Source: JBBWZH01 sp035544115 | GTDB lineage: Bacteria; Actinomycetota; Actinomycetes; Mycobacteriales; CADCTP01 | Assembly (NCBI GenBank): GCA_963714145.1 | Contig: OY970235.1 | Span: 7,254,001 to 7,318,000, forward strand | Length of the DNA stretch: 64,000 bases | Direction: 5' to 3' | Shown here: piece by piece, positions 35,577 to 43,591 of the stretch | Layout of the letters: the number at the start of each line of letters is the position of its first letter | Numbering within the stretch: the first letter of the stretch is position 1 | Notes under the pieces: model-generated | The model's input: only the letters and a program-made list of their open reading frames with translations | Databases searched by the model: none | Told to the model about the DNA's origin: nothing | Made by a program: the position numbers and the translations under genes

Positions 35577-37395
35577 GTTGGCGGGTCGGGGTCGCGCGGC
35601 CCTGGTCGGCCAGGTCGCGGAGTTGGTCGTAGACCCATGAGCGGCTTTTGCCGGTGACGGTGACCAGGTCGAGCACGGAGACCCCGTCGGCGCTGGTCTC
35701 GGCGGTCAGCCGTTCCCACAGCAGCCGTGCCGACTCCGGCGGCGCCGGCGGTCCGTCCGGCTGCGGGGTGCTCGGCGCATCAGGTGACCCCGGTCCGGCC
35801 GAGCGCGGCGGCACGGGGTCGGCCAGGGCCGGGCGACGGCTGGCCCAGTGGCGGGCGTGGTCGGCGATGTCGGTGTCGGTGATCAGGTAGGCCCGTGCGG
35901 GTCGGGGCACGGTGTGTTCGGGGTCGGACAGCAGGATCTTGCCGGGCGCGTCCAGCGTGTCGGCGCGCCAGCCGGCCGACCACGCTCCTTGACCGAGGAT
36001 GAGGTCGGTGTCGCGGCGTTCGCGTACGCGTAGGCAGATGCGGACGTCCATCTGTGCGCGGGCGGCGCCGCCGCCCATGGCTGCCTGGGTTGGGCGTTGG
36101 GTGGCTATGAGCAGGTTGACCATCACGGCCCGGCCGACCCGGGCGAGTGAGTCGGCGATTTCCTTTGCTGTGTCGGGGAGTTCGGCGTACTCATCCACGA
36201 CGATGATCAGCGCCGGGGTGGCTGGGGCGGGTTGCCACAGCCGCCCGAGGACGGTCGTCGTGCGCTGGTCGCGGACGGTCCGTGCGTCGGCCAGTAGCGC
36301 GATGGCGTCCTCTGGTGTGGTGGCCAGCCGCGCGAGGCAGCCGGCCCAGGGGCGTAGTTCCATCCCTCCTTTCAGGTCTACGCCCCAGATCACCACGTCC
36401 CGGCAGGCGACCAGCGCTGCGAGGATCACGTTCAGCACGCCGGACTTCCCGGATCCGGTCACCCCGCCGATGAGGACGTTGCGGTACGCCAGTCGGACGA
36501 GCACGGGTGAGCCGTCCTCGAACACGCCGAGCTCGACTGGGGTGAGCACCGATCCGGACCGGCCCGCATCTGCCCCGGCATCGGCCGTAGCGGTACGGGT
36601 ACCGGGGATGCCGGGCCAGGCGACCGGTACGGCGTGCGGGTCGTGCTCGACCACCCGCAGTACCGCCCGGTCGGCCCGGGCCGGGTCGGGCTCGACCCGG
36701 ACCGCGCCCGGCCGGACGCCGAGCGCCGATTCGATGGCGCCGGTCTGCGCGGTGGCGTGTGCGGCGGTCTGCCCCCGTCGCAACGCCAGGCGGGCCGTCC
36801 AGCCCCACCGGGTCACCACCGCCGAGGCCACGCTCGACCCGGGCAGGCCGATGGCGTCGGCGAAGGTGGGCCAGGCGTCGATGGTGCGTTCGACTCGGAC
36901 GCGGGCGCGGCGGCGGTGGTGGAACCACCACGGCACCCCGCCGGTGAGCATGCCCAGGAACGCCACCGTCGGCAGCGGCGGTGTCCCTGGCCCGAAGGCG
37001 GTCGCGATGGTCAGCCACGACCCCGCGAGCCCGGTGAGGGCGGCGGCGTAGCGGCGTTCGGCTGGCCGGGCCGCTACCGGCCACCGGCCGGCCAGCCACC
37101 GGCCAACCCGCCACCGGCCGGGCCGCACGGCCAGGACCGCCGTAGCCGCCGCCGTCGCCACGGCGAGCGGTACGGCAAGCCCCGGGTGGCGTGCGTGTGC
37201 CCGGGACGCGCACAGCCCCAGGGATAGCGTGACGGTGAGCGGCGCGAGTTCTGAGCGGTACCGCCAGGCGGCGCGGCACAGTGCGATCAGGACGGCGCCG
37301 CGGTCGTCCTCGGTCACCAGCAGGACGGGTGCTGGCCCGCCGTACCGCCCGCCGTACCGGCGGCGCGGATGGTGCCGGTACCGGGGTCGGGTCAC
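35530..37395 (-). CDS. FtsK/SpoIIIE-type DNA translocase (TraB/TraSA-like)
   Basis: About 621 residues. N-terminal membrane region (LTVTLSLGLCAS, LAVPLAVATAAATAVLAV, LPTVAFLGMLTGGVPWWF). The FtsK motor has Walker A GGVTGSGKSG, VVIWGVDLKGGMELRPW, Walker B LIIVVDEYAELP and LLIATQRPTQAAMGGG. The C-terminal winged helix (GVSVLDLVTVTGKSRSWVYD) corresponds to the TraB DNA-recognition domain. In pSAM2-type elements this single protein pumps double-stranded DNA between mycelia. GTG 37395 overlaps the upstream stop by GTGA. Confidence 0.9.
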   Translation of the reverse strand: MTRPRYRHHPRRRYGGRYGGPAPVLLVTEDDRGAVLIALCRAAWRYRSELAPLTVTLSLGLCASRAHARHPGLAVPLAVATAAATAVLAVRPGRWRVGRWLAGRWPVAARPAERRYAAALTGLAGSWLTIATAFGPGTPPLPTVAFLGMLTGGVPWWFHHRRRARVRVERTIDAWPTFADAIGLPGSSVASAVVTRWGWTARLALRRGQTAAHATAQTGAIESALGVRPGAVRVEPDPARADRAVLRVVEHDPHAVPVAWPGIPGTRTATADAGADAGRSGSVLTPVELGVFEDGSPVLVRLAYRNVLIGGVTGSGKSGVLNVILAALVACRDVVIWGVDLKGGMELRPWAGCLARLATTPEDAIALLADARTVRDQRTTTVLGRLWQPAPATPALIIVVDEYAELPDTAKEIADSLARVGRAVMVNLLIATQRPTQAAMGGGAARAQMDVRICLRVRERRDTDLILGQGAWSAGWRADTLDAPGKILLSDPEHTVPRPARAYLITDTDIADHARHWASRRPALADPVPPRSAGPGSPDAPSTPQPDGPPAPPESARLLWERLTAETSADGVSVLDLVTVTGKSRSWVYDQLRDLADQGRATPTRQRGHWRAVHHPTNHGM

Positions 37396-37850
37396 CAGCG
37401 GCCCCGGTGCTCGGCGGCCACGTGCTCGGCAAGCTCGGGCAGCTCGTCGCGCAGGTACGACAGCGGGTCGGCCTCGCCGTCCCGGTCGGCCCCGAGCGCT
37501 GCGCGCGTAGCGGCTACCAGGTTGGCGTAGCGGCGACGGGTGGCGACCAGCGCCAGCCACAGCCTGTCCACTTCGGACAGCAGGGCCGGGACGTCGGTGA
37601 CCGAGTCGACCAGCGCGGCGCGGAACGCGGTCCGGTCGTTGCCGGTGGTCAGGATGGCCCGGTACCGGGCGGACACGGCGGCCCGGTCGATGCGCAGCCG
37701 GGGCAGCCGGGGCCGGACAGCCGGCGGGGTGGGAGCCGGTGGGGTCGGGACCGGCGGGTCGGTGTGGACGGTGGGCGGGGTGGGGCGGGTGTTGGTCAGG
37801 GGTGATCTCCTCTCATTCGGGGACAGGGCACGGTGTTCGTGCTCGGTCAA
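37392..37850 (-). CDS. AICE hypothetical protein upstream of the translocase
   Basis: About 152 residues: a Pro/Thr-rich N-terminus, then a helical domain (RLRIDRAAVSARYRAILTTG, ALLSEVDRLWLALVATRRRY, ATRAALGADRDGEADPLSYL). TTG 37850 is preceded by GGAAGG; a CTG at 37799 behind GAGGAG is an alternative. The stop overlaps the FtsK start by GTGA, so the two are coupled. It lies where pSAM2-type elements carry small transfer/spread genes; no domain recognised. Confidence 0.6.
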   Translation of the reverse strand: MTEHEHRALSPNERRSPLTNTRPTPPTVHTDPPVPTPPAPTPPAVRPRLPRLRIDRAAVSARYRAILTTGNDRTAFRAALVDSVTDVPALLSEVDRLWLALVATRRRYANLVAATRAALGADRDGEADPLSYLRDELPELAEHVAAEHRGRW

Positions 37851-37891
37851 CGGCGGTTCCTTCCTGGGGGACGGTGGGCGGGCGGCCGGGC

Positions 37892-38080
37892 CTACTGGCC
37901 GGTGATCAACCGGGCCAGCGCGGTAGCGGCGGCGGCGATGGTGGGTGCGAGTTGCGTGGAAGCCAGGTAGAACCCGCACAGCACGCACACGACCGCGTGC
38001 CAGGCGCGGAGTCCGGCCCACCGGCACAGCACGACCACCGCGACCGACAGCAGCGCCACGGCCGAGACGGACAGCACCAA
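37892..38080 (-). CDS. Spd-like small membrane protein
   Basis: 62 residues, almost all hydrophobic, two helices (VSAVALLSVAVVVLCRWAG, WHAVVCVLCGFYLASTQLAP) and a short tail. Preceded by GGAGGTG. Size, topology and place in front of the translocase gene match the Spd spread proteins of actinomycete elements, which help pass DNA through mycelial septa. First gene of the transfer operon, facing the GntR gene. Confidence 0.6.
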   Translation of the reverse strand: MVLSVSAVALLSVAVVVLCRWAGLRAWHAVVCVLCGFYLASTQLAPTIAAAATALARLITGQ

Positions 38081-38124
38081 GGGCGATTCACCTCCTCTCC
38101 GCAGAGTTCCGAGTCACGCTGACG

Positions 38125-38140
38125 ACTCATCCTAATGAGT
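38125..38140. promoter_or_regulatory. operator between the transfer operon and the GntR gene
   Basis: Inverted repeat ACTCAT-CCTA-ATGAGT, extended by GAC/GTC-like flanks. A further ATGAGT half-site is at 38192-38197. It lies in the divergent control region, as KorSA sites do in pSAM2. Probably bound by the adjacent GntR protein. Confidence 0.6.
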
Positions 38141-38246
38141 TGTCGAGTTCAGTAGAGCACTGGACATGACCGGTCGCAAGAGCTTATTGTGATGAGTCGA
38201 GAGAATCACCCGACCGGAGCAGTCCGGCGACCGTAGGGAGGGGCCG

Positions 38247-39110
38247 ATGCCCAAGGCGGCCAACGCCTCGAACCAGAAGACCGCCCCCGCCCGCCGAACC
38301 GGCCGCGTGGCCGGCGGGCCGGTCAAGTACCAGCAAGTCGCCGACGCCATCCGCGCGGCGATCGTGTCCGGCGCTCTGCCCCCGGCCAGCGCGCTGCCGT
38401 CCGAGACCCAGCTCATGGCCGAGCACGACATTTCCCGGCCTACCGCCCGCGCCGCGATCGCCGCGCTCAAGGCGGAAGGGCTGATCACGGTCCTGCACGG
38501 CAAGGGAGCGTTCGTCCGCCCAGCCTCCGACCGGCCCGCCCACACCCACGAGCGGGCCGTCACCACCCGGCCCGGCCCGCGCGGCTCGATCCTCTACGCG
38601 GACGCGGACACCGAGGCGGACGGCTGGACCGTGGTCGGCGAGCCCGGCCGGTACGCCACCACCGCTACCCCGGACATCGCGCTCGCGCTCGGCGTGGCCG
38701 AGCACACCCCGCTGGTCGTGTTCGAACGCCTGCTGGCCAGTCCGGCGGGGCGGCGGCTGTCGTGGCGGCTGTACCTGCCGCTGGCCGTGCTCGCGGCGGC
38801 CCGGCTCGACCCCGACAGCACCCCGACCCCGGCCGACCTGTACGCCGCGCTCGCCCGGAAGGGCGGACCGCTGCACTGGACCGACCACGTCCGCGCCCGC
38901 ATGCCCGCACCCGACGACGCCACCGCCCTGCACATCCCCGACGGCACACCGATGCTGGTCACCCGCCGTAGCACCCACAGCCCGGACGGCGCCGTACTGG
39001 CCGTGGAAGACAGCAAGATCAACGCCGACGACGCGCAACTCGCCTACCGCGTCGACCCCACCCCCGCTCCGGCCGAGCCGGAGACGGCGCGGCCCCGCCG
39101 CCGGCAGTAG
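38247..39110 (+). CDS. GntR family regulator (KorSA-like)
   Basis: 287 residues. N-terminal GntR winged helix (VKYQQVADAIRAAIVSGALP, SETQLMAEHDISRPTARAAI, GLITVLHGKGAFV) and a C-terminal UTRA-type domain (LVVFERLLASPAGRRLSWRL, MLVTRRSTHSPDGAVLAVED). In pSAM2 the related KorSA represses transfer and replication genes. It faces the transfer operon with an inverted repeat between them. RBS GGGAGG. Confidence 0.88.
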   Translation: MPKAANASNQKTAPARRTGRVAGGPVKYQQVADAIRAAIVSGALPPASALPSETQLMAEHDISRPTARAAIAALKAEGLITVLHGKGAFVRPASDRPAHTHERAVTTRPGPRGSILYADADTEADGWTVVGEPGRYATTATPDIALALGVAEHTPLVVFERLLASPAGRRLSWRLYLPLAVLAAARLDPDSTPTPADLYAALARKGGPLHWTDHVRARMPAPDDATALHIPDGTPMLVTRRSTHSPDGAVLAVEDSKINADDAQLAYRVDPTPAPAEPETARPRRRQ

Positions 39111-39134
39111 CCGGCAAGCGGGGCCGCCCTACGT

Positions 39135-39428
39135 TCACGCTGCCGCGCTAGGTGGGTGGGTCGGCACACTGTGCCGCGCCGGACCCTCCGGGGGTGCCAG
39201 CAGCGAGCACAGCCGCTCCACAGCGGCAGGCGGCAACGCCAGCCGCACCAGCGGCCCCCAGGCAACGTCCAGCGTCGGCACGATCTCCAGGTCATCGACC
39301 GGCAACCCGGCACCGGCCAGCCCCGCACGTAGCCGCTCGGCCATCCCACACGCCACCTCGTAGGCAGCGATCAGCCGCCCCAGGTCACCCGGCCCGAGCG
39401 CCTGCAACTCCAGTCCCTCCACGTCCAT
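39135..39428 (-). CDS. AICE hypothetical protein
   Basis: 97 residues from ATG 39428, preceded by GGAGGAGG. Leu/Ala/Gly-rich helical sequence (MDVEGLELQALGPGDLGRLI, AYEVACGMAERLRAGLAGAG, LALPPAAVERLCSLLAPPEG). No domain recognised. Convergent with the GntR gene; its upstream region is the palindrome-rich interval. Confidence 0.6.
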   Translation of the reverse strand: MDVEGLELQALGPGDLGRLIAAYEVACGMAERLRAGLAGAGLPVDDLEIVPTLDVAWGPLVRLALPPAAVERLCSLLAPPEGPARHSVPTHPPSAAA

Positions 39429-39469
39429 ATCCCGGCCTCCTCCCACTCGGCGGAGGCATCCGCGTTGCG

Positions 39470-39837
39470 CTGTCTGGTCTAGACAGGCGACACGAAGACC
39501 CCCGATACCATCGGTATCGGGGTGAGAGCCCCAGCCGGGCCGCCCAGGTCCTTGCCAGGTAACGGGGCGGCCCGGCCTCATTCGGGCGGCACGGGCCGGG
39601 CGGGCGGTGTGCGCGACGGGTGTCTACGCCCGCCCGACCCGTGCCTAGAAGCCACCGGCACGTACCGGCGCGCGGTGGCGTCCAGCGGACACGGGCGGCG
39701 GTGTGGTGGGAAGCCTGGTCACCGAGACCTCACCAGCACCGCCGACCCGTGCCCAGGGAGCGGCAACCGTTGCGCTCCCGGTTCGCACGGGCCAGCCGAC
39801 ACGGAACGCCCTGCCCGGCGCCCTGCCGACCCGTGCT
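39470..39837. other. palindrome-rich non-coding locus, candidate origin/transfer (clt) site
   Basis: No convincing gene on either strand. In order: CTGTCT-ggtct-AGACAG (39470-39486, wrongly spaced for a gene but well placed as an operator of the 39428 gene); a perfect palindrome of 10-bp arms CCCCGATACC/GGTATCGGGG (39500-39522); a 12-bp perfect stem (39534-39545/39565-39576); a 19-bp stem with one mismatch (39588-39606/39627-39645); a 14-bp stem with one bulge (39690-39703/39737-39751); and a 7-bp stem (39785-39791/39830-39836). The right arms of the last three share CCGACCCGTGC at 39634, 39742 and 39826. TraB recognition repeats of known actinomycete plasmids are 8-mers of the GACCCGGA type, so a transfer locus is a fair guess; a replication origin or a structured RNA are alternatives. 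Confidence 0.5.
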
Positions 39838-39881
39838 CGAAGCGGCCCCGTCCACGTGGCCGCTCCGGTCCTGCTGCTCTG

Positions 39882-39974
39882 CTACGCCACGGCCGGGTCA
39901 CCGCACTTCCAGCACTTCGCCCGGGCGTCCCTGTTCACTCCGCACTTCGGACAGGTGATCGGCCAGATGATCAA
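39882..39974 (-). CDS. 30-residue zinc-ribbon microprotein
   Basis: Starts at TTG 39974, which overlaps the upstream stop as TTGA and sits behind GAGGAGG. It contains two CxxC knuckles, TCPKCGVNRDARAKCWKCGD, typical of a rubredoxin-like zinc ribbon, and ends in TAG. Spacing, coupling and cysteine pattern argue it is real despite its size. Likely a small nucleic-acid- or protein-binding adaptor of the element (inference). Confidence 0.6.
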   Translation of the reverse strand: MIIWPITCPKCGVNRDARAKCWKCGDPAVA

Positions 39975-40267
39975 CTCGCCTCCTCAGCCGTGCTCCGCGC
40001 GGACAGGCGGCGTTGGTAGACCTCGTCACGCCAGTCATCCGGCACGACGATCAGGTCCAGTACCGGCCGACCCTCCACACGCGACTGAGGCCGGTTGGTG
40101 AACCCGACGACCAGTTGCCGCCCGGTGTCCTGGTTGAAGATCAGCAGACTGTCTGTCCACACGGGAGGGTCGGCCAGCAGGTCGATAGCCTGCGCCCGGG
40201 ACAGTCCCTTGACCGGGTAGCCCTCCCGCGCCCGGCCTTGGACGTCATGGATGTGGGCGGCGAACAC
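39971..40267 (-). CDS. AICE hypothetical protein, fourth in coupled operon
   Basis: 98 residues from GTG 40267 (an ATG-less extension to 40291 is possible). Alpha/beta sequence: VFAAHIHDVQGRAREGYPVK, LSRAQAIDLLADPPVWTDSL, LIFNQDTGRQLVVGFTNRPQ, VLDLIVVPDDWRDEVYQRRL. No known domain. Overlaps the upstream gene's end by 23 bases and the next gene's start by TTGA. Confidence 0.65.
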   Translation of the reverse strand: MFAAHIHDVQGRAREGYPVKGLSRAQAIDLLADPPVWTDSLLIFNQDTGRQLVVGFTNRPQSRVEGRPVLDLIVVPDDWRDEVYQRRLSARSTAEEAS

Positions 40268-41027
40268 CGTTGACCCCCAACCCCAGACCACCCGCGATCC
40301 CCGGCTCGGTATCCGCCACCGGCCACCCCCGGGCCGTCACGTCCAGCGCGACCCACCGCTCCCGCCGGCCGGTGTCGAACAACGCCACCCCGGCCGTGCC
40401 AGAAGGCGGTACCAGCAGTAGCGGCCACCCATCCGGGTCGGTGGTCGTGTGGATCACCTGTTCATCGGCCAGCGCCAGCGGCCACGCGTCGGCCGGGTCG
40501 GCCAGCGTGGCGCGGTCCGGGCCGTGCACGGCGAACCGCCGCCCATCGACGCCCACACCGACGACCCCGGACGCCACCATCAACAGGACCGCAGTCCCCG
40601 GCGGTTCACCGGGCGGCACAGCGAGCACGACCTGATCACGGCCCAACCGCACCGGCAGCCGGTCGGACCCCAGGAACACCATCACGGCCAGCCGCAGCCT
40701 GCGTGCCGACCCCGCCGAGCCCGGCACCGGCGTGCTGGCCGGATACTGCGCGCTCAGCCTGCGGTACTCCTGCTCGACCCGCGCCGCTTCCCATCCGACC
40801 AGCAGATCGGCCAGCGTGGCCCATGTCTGACACGGCCCGCCACCGGCCGACAAGCGGCAGTCCCGACACCGCCCCGCCACCCCCGGCCGGTGCATCCGCA
40901 CCAACTGATCGACCAACAACGTCACCCGCAGACCCGACACACCCTCCACCCGGCCGTCCTCGGCCAGCGACCGACGAAAGCCCAGCAGGAACGCATCCAC
41001 CAGCGCGGTACGCGGATCGGCGACCAT
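40245..41027 (-). CDS. AICE hypothetical protein with cysteine motif, third in coupled operon
   Basis: 260 residues from ATG 41027, whose start overlaps the previous stop as TGATG. The N-terminal region has RTALVDAFLLGFRRSLAEDG and a Cys cluster (GRCRDCRLSAGGGPCQTW), possibly a metal site. The second half is beta-rich (LVPPSGTAGVALFDTGRRER, WVALDVTARGWPV). No domain recognised. Confidence 0.65.
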   Translation of the reverse strand: MVADPRTALVDAFLLGFRRSLAEDGRVEGVSGLRVTLLVDQLVRMHRPGVAGRCRDCRLSAGGGPCQTWATLADLLVGWEAARVEQEYRRLSAQYPASTPVPGSAGSARRLRLAVMVFLGSDRLPVRLGRDQVVLAVPPGEPPGTAVLLMVASGVVGVGVDGRRFAVHGPDRATLADPADAWPLALADEQVIHTTTDPDGWPLLLVPPSGTAGVALFDTGRRERWVALDVTARGWPVADTEPGIAGGLGLGVNGVRRPHP

Positions 41028-41323
41028 CACGACACCCCCGGCCCGGCCCACACCCACGCGGGCGCCACCCCGGCCGCCGGCAACGGCGCCGCGCTGCGCC
41101 CCGGCAACAACCCCGCCACGAACCCCGGCACCCGCCACGCCGGCCGGCAGGCGACCATCACCCGCTCCTCGCGAGCGAAGGTCCGGCGGCTCCCGTCGTC
41201 AGCGCAGATCGCCACGACGCCCGCGACCGGTTCCCGCTGAACCAACAGCACCGATTCGCCACCGGCCAGAACGTCACCCTCGGCCAGTAGCCACGCCTCC
41301 ACACAGGCTGGCTCCGCAGTCAC
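41027..41323 (-). CDS. AICE hypothetical protein, second in coupled operon
   Basis: 98 residues from GTG 41323, which overlaps the stop of the zinc-ribbon gene by GTGA. Beta-rich: CVEAWLLAEGDVLAGGESVL, LVQREPVAGVVAICADDGSR, FAREERVMVACRPAWRVPGF. The pattern resembles a small SH3-like or hedgehog-like barrel but no family is recognised. A longer frame to 41404 exists but only by reading over the zinc-ribbon gene. Confidence 0.6.
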   Translation of the reverse strand: MTAEPACVEAWLLAEGDVLAGGESVLLVQREPVAGVVAICADDGSRRTFAREERVMVACRPAWRVPGFVAGLLPGRSAAPLPAAGVAPAWVWAGPGVS

Positions 41324-41487
41324 GCCTGCCACGTGGCACCACAGTTCCCGCACGACAACTGCGAACCGAACGACACCGCCTGATCCGCGCCGCAGCGCGG
41401 GCACAGTGACGGCGCGCTTGCTCGGACTGCCGATACCGGTCCTTGTGGGTCCGGGACCGGCTGATCGGGCCGCGCGACGATGATCAT
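41320..41487 (-). CDS. 55-residue zinc-ribbon protein, first gene of the coupled operon
   Basis: ATG 41487 behind GGAAGGGAG. A disordered proline-rich N-terminus, then LCPRCGADQAVSFGSQLSCG and NCGATW: two CxxC knuckles about 14 residues apart, a classic zinc ribbon. Stop TGA overlaps the next GTG. It leads a minus-strand chain of five coupled genes (41487 to 39882) facing the XRE-TPR gene. Confidence 0.7.
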   Translation of the reverse strand: MIIVARPDQPVPDPQGPVSAVRASAPSLCPRCGADQAVSFGSQLSCGNCGATWQA

Positions 41488-41735
41488 GGTCTTGGGCTCC
41501 CTTCCGCTCCGGTTGCTATGCCGCGCGCTGGAAGACCGGCTACGTCAGGGACCGACCGTCCGAGCGACGAGAAGGGACGTTAAGTGCCCGACTGCCCCGC
41601 AACCCGCACAGTCAGTGCGGGCCGCTAGGCCGGACAGATTGTGCGGTGCGCGGCAGGCTCAGTCCGTACTCTCGTTCCTAGAGACGGGGGTGTCAGGGCC
41701 GCGCCCGGAGACCGCACAGCGACGGAGGCGGGGGC

Positions 41736-42932
41736 ATGGAGCAGGCAGACTCGATCGGCAAGCGGATCGCGGAATACCGGAAACTCAAGGGCTGGAATCA
41801 GCGGCAACTCGCGGAGCGCGCGGGCTATTCGTTGTCGCAGATCGAGAAGATAGAACGCGGTGTCCGGGGCGTGGAGCGTTACTCAACGCTGCACGTGTTC
41901 GCCCGGGCCCTGGGCGTGGACGTCGCAGAGCTGACCGGCGAGGCGAGTCGTACGCGGAAACAGAAGGAGCACGCGACCGTTCCAGAGATACGGCGCGTCC
42001 TCACGGCAGTACCGTACGGAATCGAAGATGGGCCATTCCGCACCACGGCCGAACTCCGGCGGGACGTTCAGGCTGCGATAGCTCGCCGCGAACTTGGCAA
42101 GTACACCCGATTCGGCGAGGACTTCCCCGTCCTACTAGAGGAACTCTTTCGAGCGTCGGCGGCTACGCCGAGCGAAACAGCCGAATTGCAAGGCCTCATA
42201 GCCGAAACACTCCACAGCGGTTCGATCCTGCTCCGCCGACTCGGTTACGTCGACCTGGCATGGATCGCCGTGCAACAAGCACGGGGAGCCGCAGTCCACT
42301 CCGAGGACCCGCTACTGCCCGTCGCCAACGACTGGCACCTAACGGAACTCTACATGCGGAACGGCAACGCACCGCGGGCACTTCGAGTCGGCGAAGAAGC
42401 GATTAGACAGCTAGAAGCCGAGCATCTCTCCGGCGAGCCGTCCCCACGGGCGCTGAGCCTGCTCGGCACACTTCACCTCATCCGTTCAATGACCGCCGCG
42501 CAGAATGTCGACCGCCAAGAAGTCGACGAGGCGCTGAATTCCGCCGCGCAGGCAGCCGAACGGAACGGCCGGGACCGGGACGACTACCAATCCCAGTTCG
42601 GCCCGGCGAACGTGGCGATATTCGGTGTTGCCACCGCCGTGGAGATGGGTGACGGGAACCTGGCCGTCCGACGTGCGAAGCGAGTCGACGCGGACGCCAT
42701 CCCCTCCCGCGAACGGCAGGCCCGCTACCTCATCGACGTAGCACGGGCTTACTCGCAGATCGGCAAGGACGCCGCCGCCCTACAGATCATCATAGAAGCC
42801 CACAAACGGGCACCCGAATACGTCGGCAACCACGTCATGGGCCGCGAAGTCGTCGCGAAACTCCTCGAACGCGAACGCCGCTCAATCACACCCGGCCTAC
42901 GCACCCTCGCAAAGAAGATGGGAATCGCGTGA
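41736..42932 (+). CDS. XRE-family regulator with TPR-like repeats
   Basis: 398 residues. N-terminal HTH (GKRIAEYRKLKGWNQRQLAE, GYSLSQIEKIERGVRG). The rest is helical TPR-like (VDLAWIAVQQARGAAVHSED, RQARYLIDVARAYSQIGKDA, ALQIIIEAHKRAPEYVGNHV), the architecture of peptide- or signal-sensing regulators in actinobacteria. ATG follows GGAGG. It overlaps the NUDIX gene by GTGA, and in pSAM2-type elements such a pair controls activation and entry immunity. Confidence 0.85.
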   Translation: MEQADSIGKRIAEYRKLKGWNQRQLAERAGYSLSQIEKIERGVRGVERYSTLHVFARALGVDVAELTGEASRTRKQKEHATVPEIRRVLTAVPYGIEDGPFRTTAELRRDVQAAIARRELGKYTRFGEDFPVLLEELFRASAATPSETAELQGLIAETLHSGSILLRRLGYVDLAWIAVQQARGAAVHSEDPLLPVANDWHLTELYMRNGNAPRALRVGEEAIRQLEAEHLSGEPSPRALSLLGTLHLIRSMTAAQNVDRQEVDEALNSAAQAAERNGRDRDDYQSQFGPANVAIFGVATAVEMGDGNLAVRRAKRVDADAIPSRERQARYLIDVARAYSQIGKDAAALQIIIEAHKRAPEYVGNHVMGREVVAKLLERERRSITPGLRTLAKKMGIA

Positions 42933-43501
42933 CCGACAACATTCAAACGTCACCCTGGCGCCGAACCTCCTCCCGCCCGATCTACGAAAACCCATGGTTC
43001 AGCGTCCGCGAAGACCAGGTCATCCGCCCCGACGGCACAGCCGGAATCTACGGCGTCGTCGAACTCCCCCAGTACGCCGGAATCGTCGCAATCAACGACC
43101 GAGCCCAGGTCGCGATGGTCCGTCAGTGGCGCTACCTCTACGACGAATCATCGCTGGAAGTTCCAGCCGGGAACGCCGCCCCAACCGACGCGACACCCCT
43201 GGACGCCGCCCGCCGCGAACTCCGCGAAGAAACCGGCCTGACCGCCCGCACCTGGAAAAGCCTCGGGCGCGTCCGATACAGCGCGGTGACCAACGTCGGC
43301 CACCTCTACCTCGCAAAAGACCTGACCGCCGCCCCAGACCGGCCGAGCAGCGGTGACGACTGGACCGAGCTGATCTGGCTCGACTACTTCGACGCGATAT
43401 CACGCGTGCTCGCGGGCGAGGTAATGGAATCAACCAGCGTTTGCGCCCTCATGAAAGCCGAAGCCCTCCGCCAACGCGGCGACTGGTCGCTGTCCGACTG
43501 A
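42929..43501 (+). CDS. NUDIX hydrolase (Pif-like)
   Basis: 190 residues. NUDIX box from GNAAPTDATPLDAARRELRE to ETGL, preceded by VAMVRQWRYLYDESSLEVPA, as in ADP-ribose pyrophosphatases. In pSAM2 the immunity factor Pif carries a NUDIX motif and blocks redundant transfer into cells already holding the element; position and coupling to the XRE-TPR gene support that role here, but it is inference. Confidence 0.82.
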   Translation: MTDNIQTSPWRRTSSRPIYENPWFSVREDQVIRPDGTAGIYGVVELPQYAGIVAINDRAQVAMVRQWRYLYDESSLEVPAGNAAPTDATPLDAARRELREETGLTARTWKSLGRVRYSAVTNVGHLYLAKDLTAAPDRPSSGDDWTELIWLDYFDAISRVLAGEVMESTSVCALMKAEALRQRGDWSLSD

Positions 43502-43591
43502 CACATGCAGCGAGTTCCGATGATCAATTGCCCGCCCGCATGATGATGCTTGAGTTATCTCGCCTGGCCGGCGCCGCTCGGATAACCTGAT

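Noticed and set aside
39522..40101. Plus-strand frames across the palindromic locus of the AICE
   Set aside because: Their starts have no ribosome binding sites, the products are low-complexity, and they run antisense into the zinc-ribbon operon.
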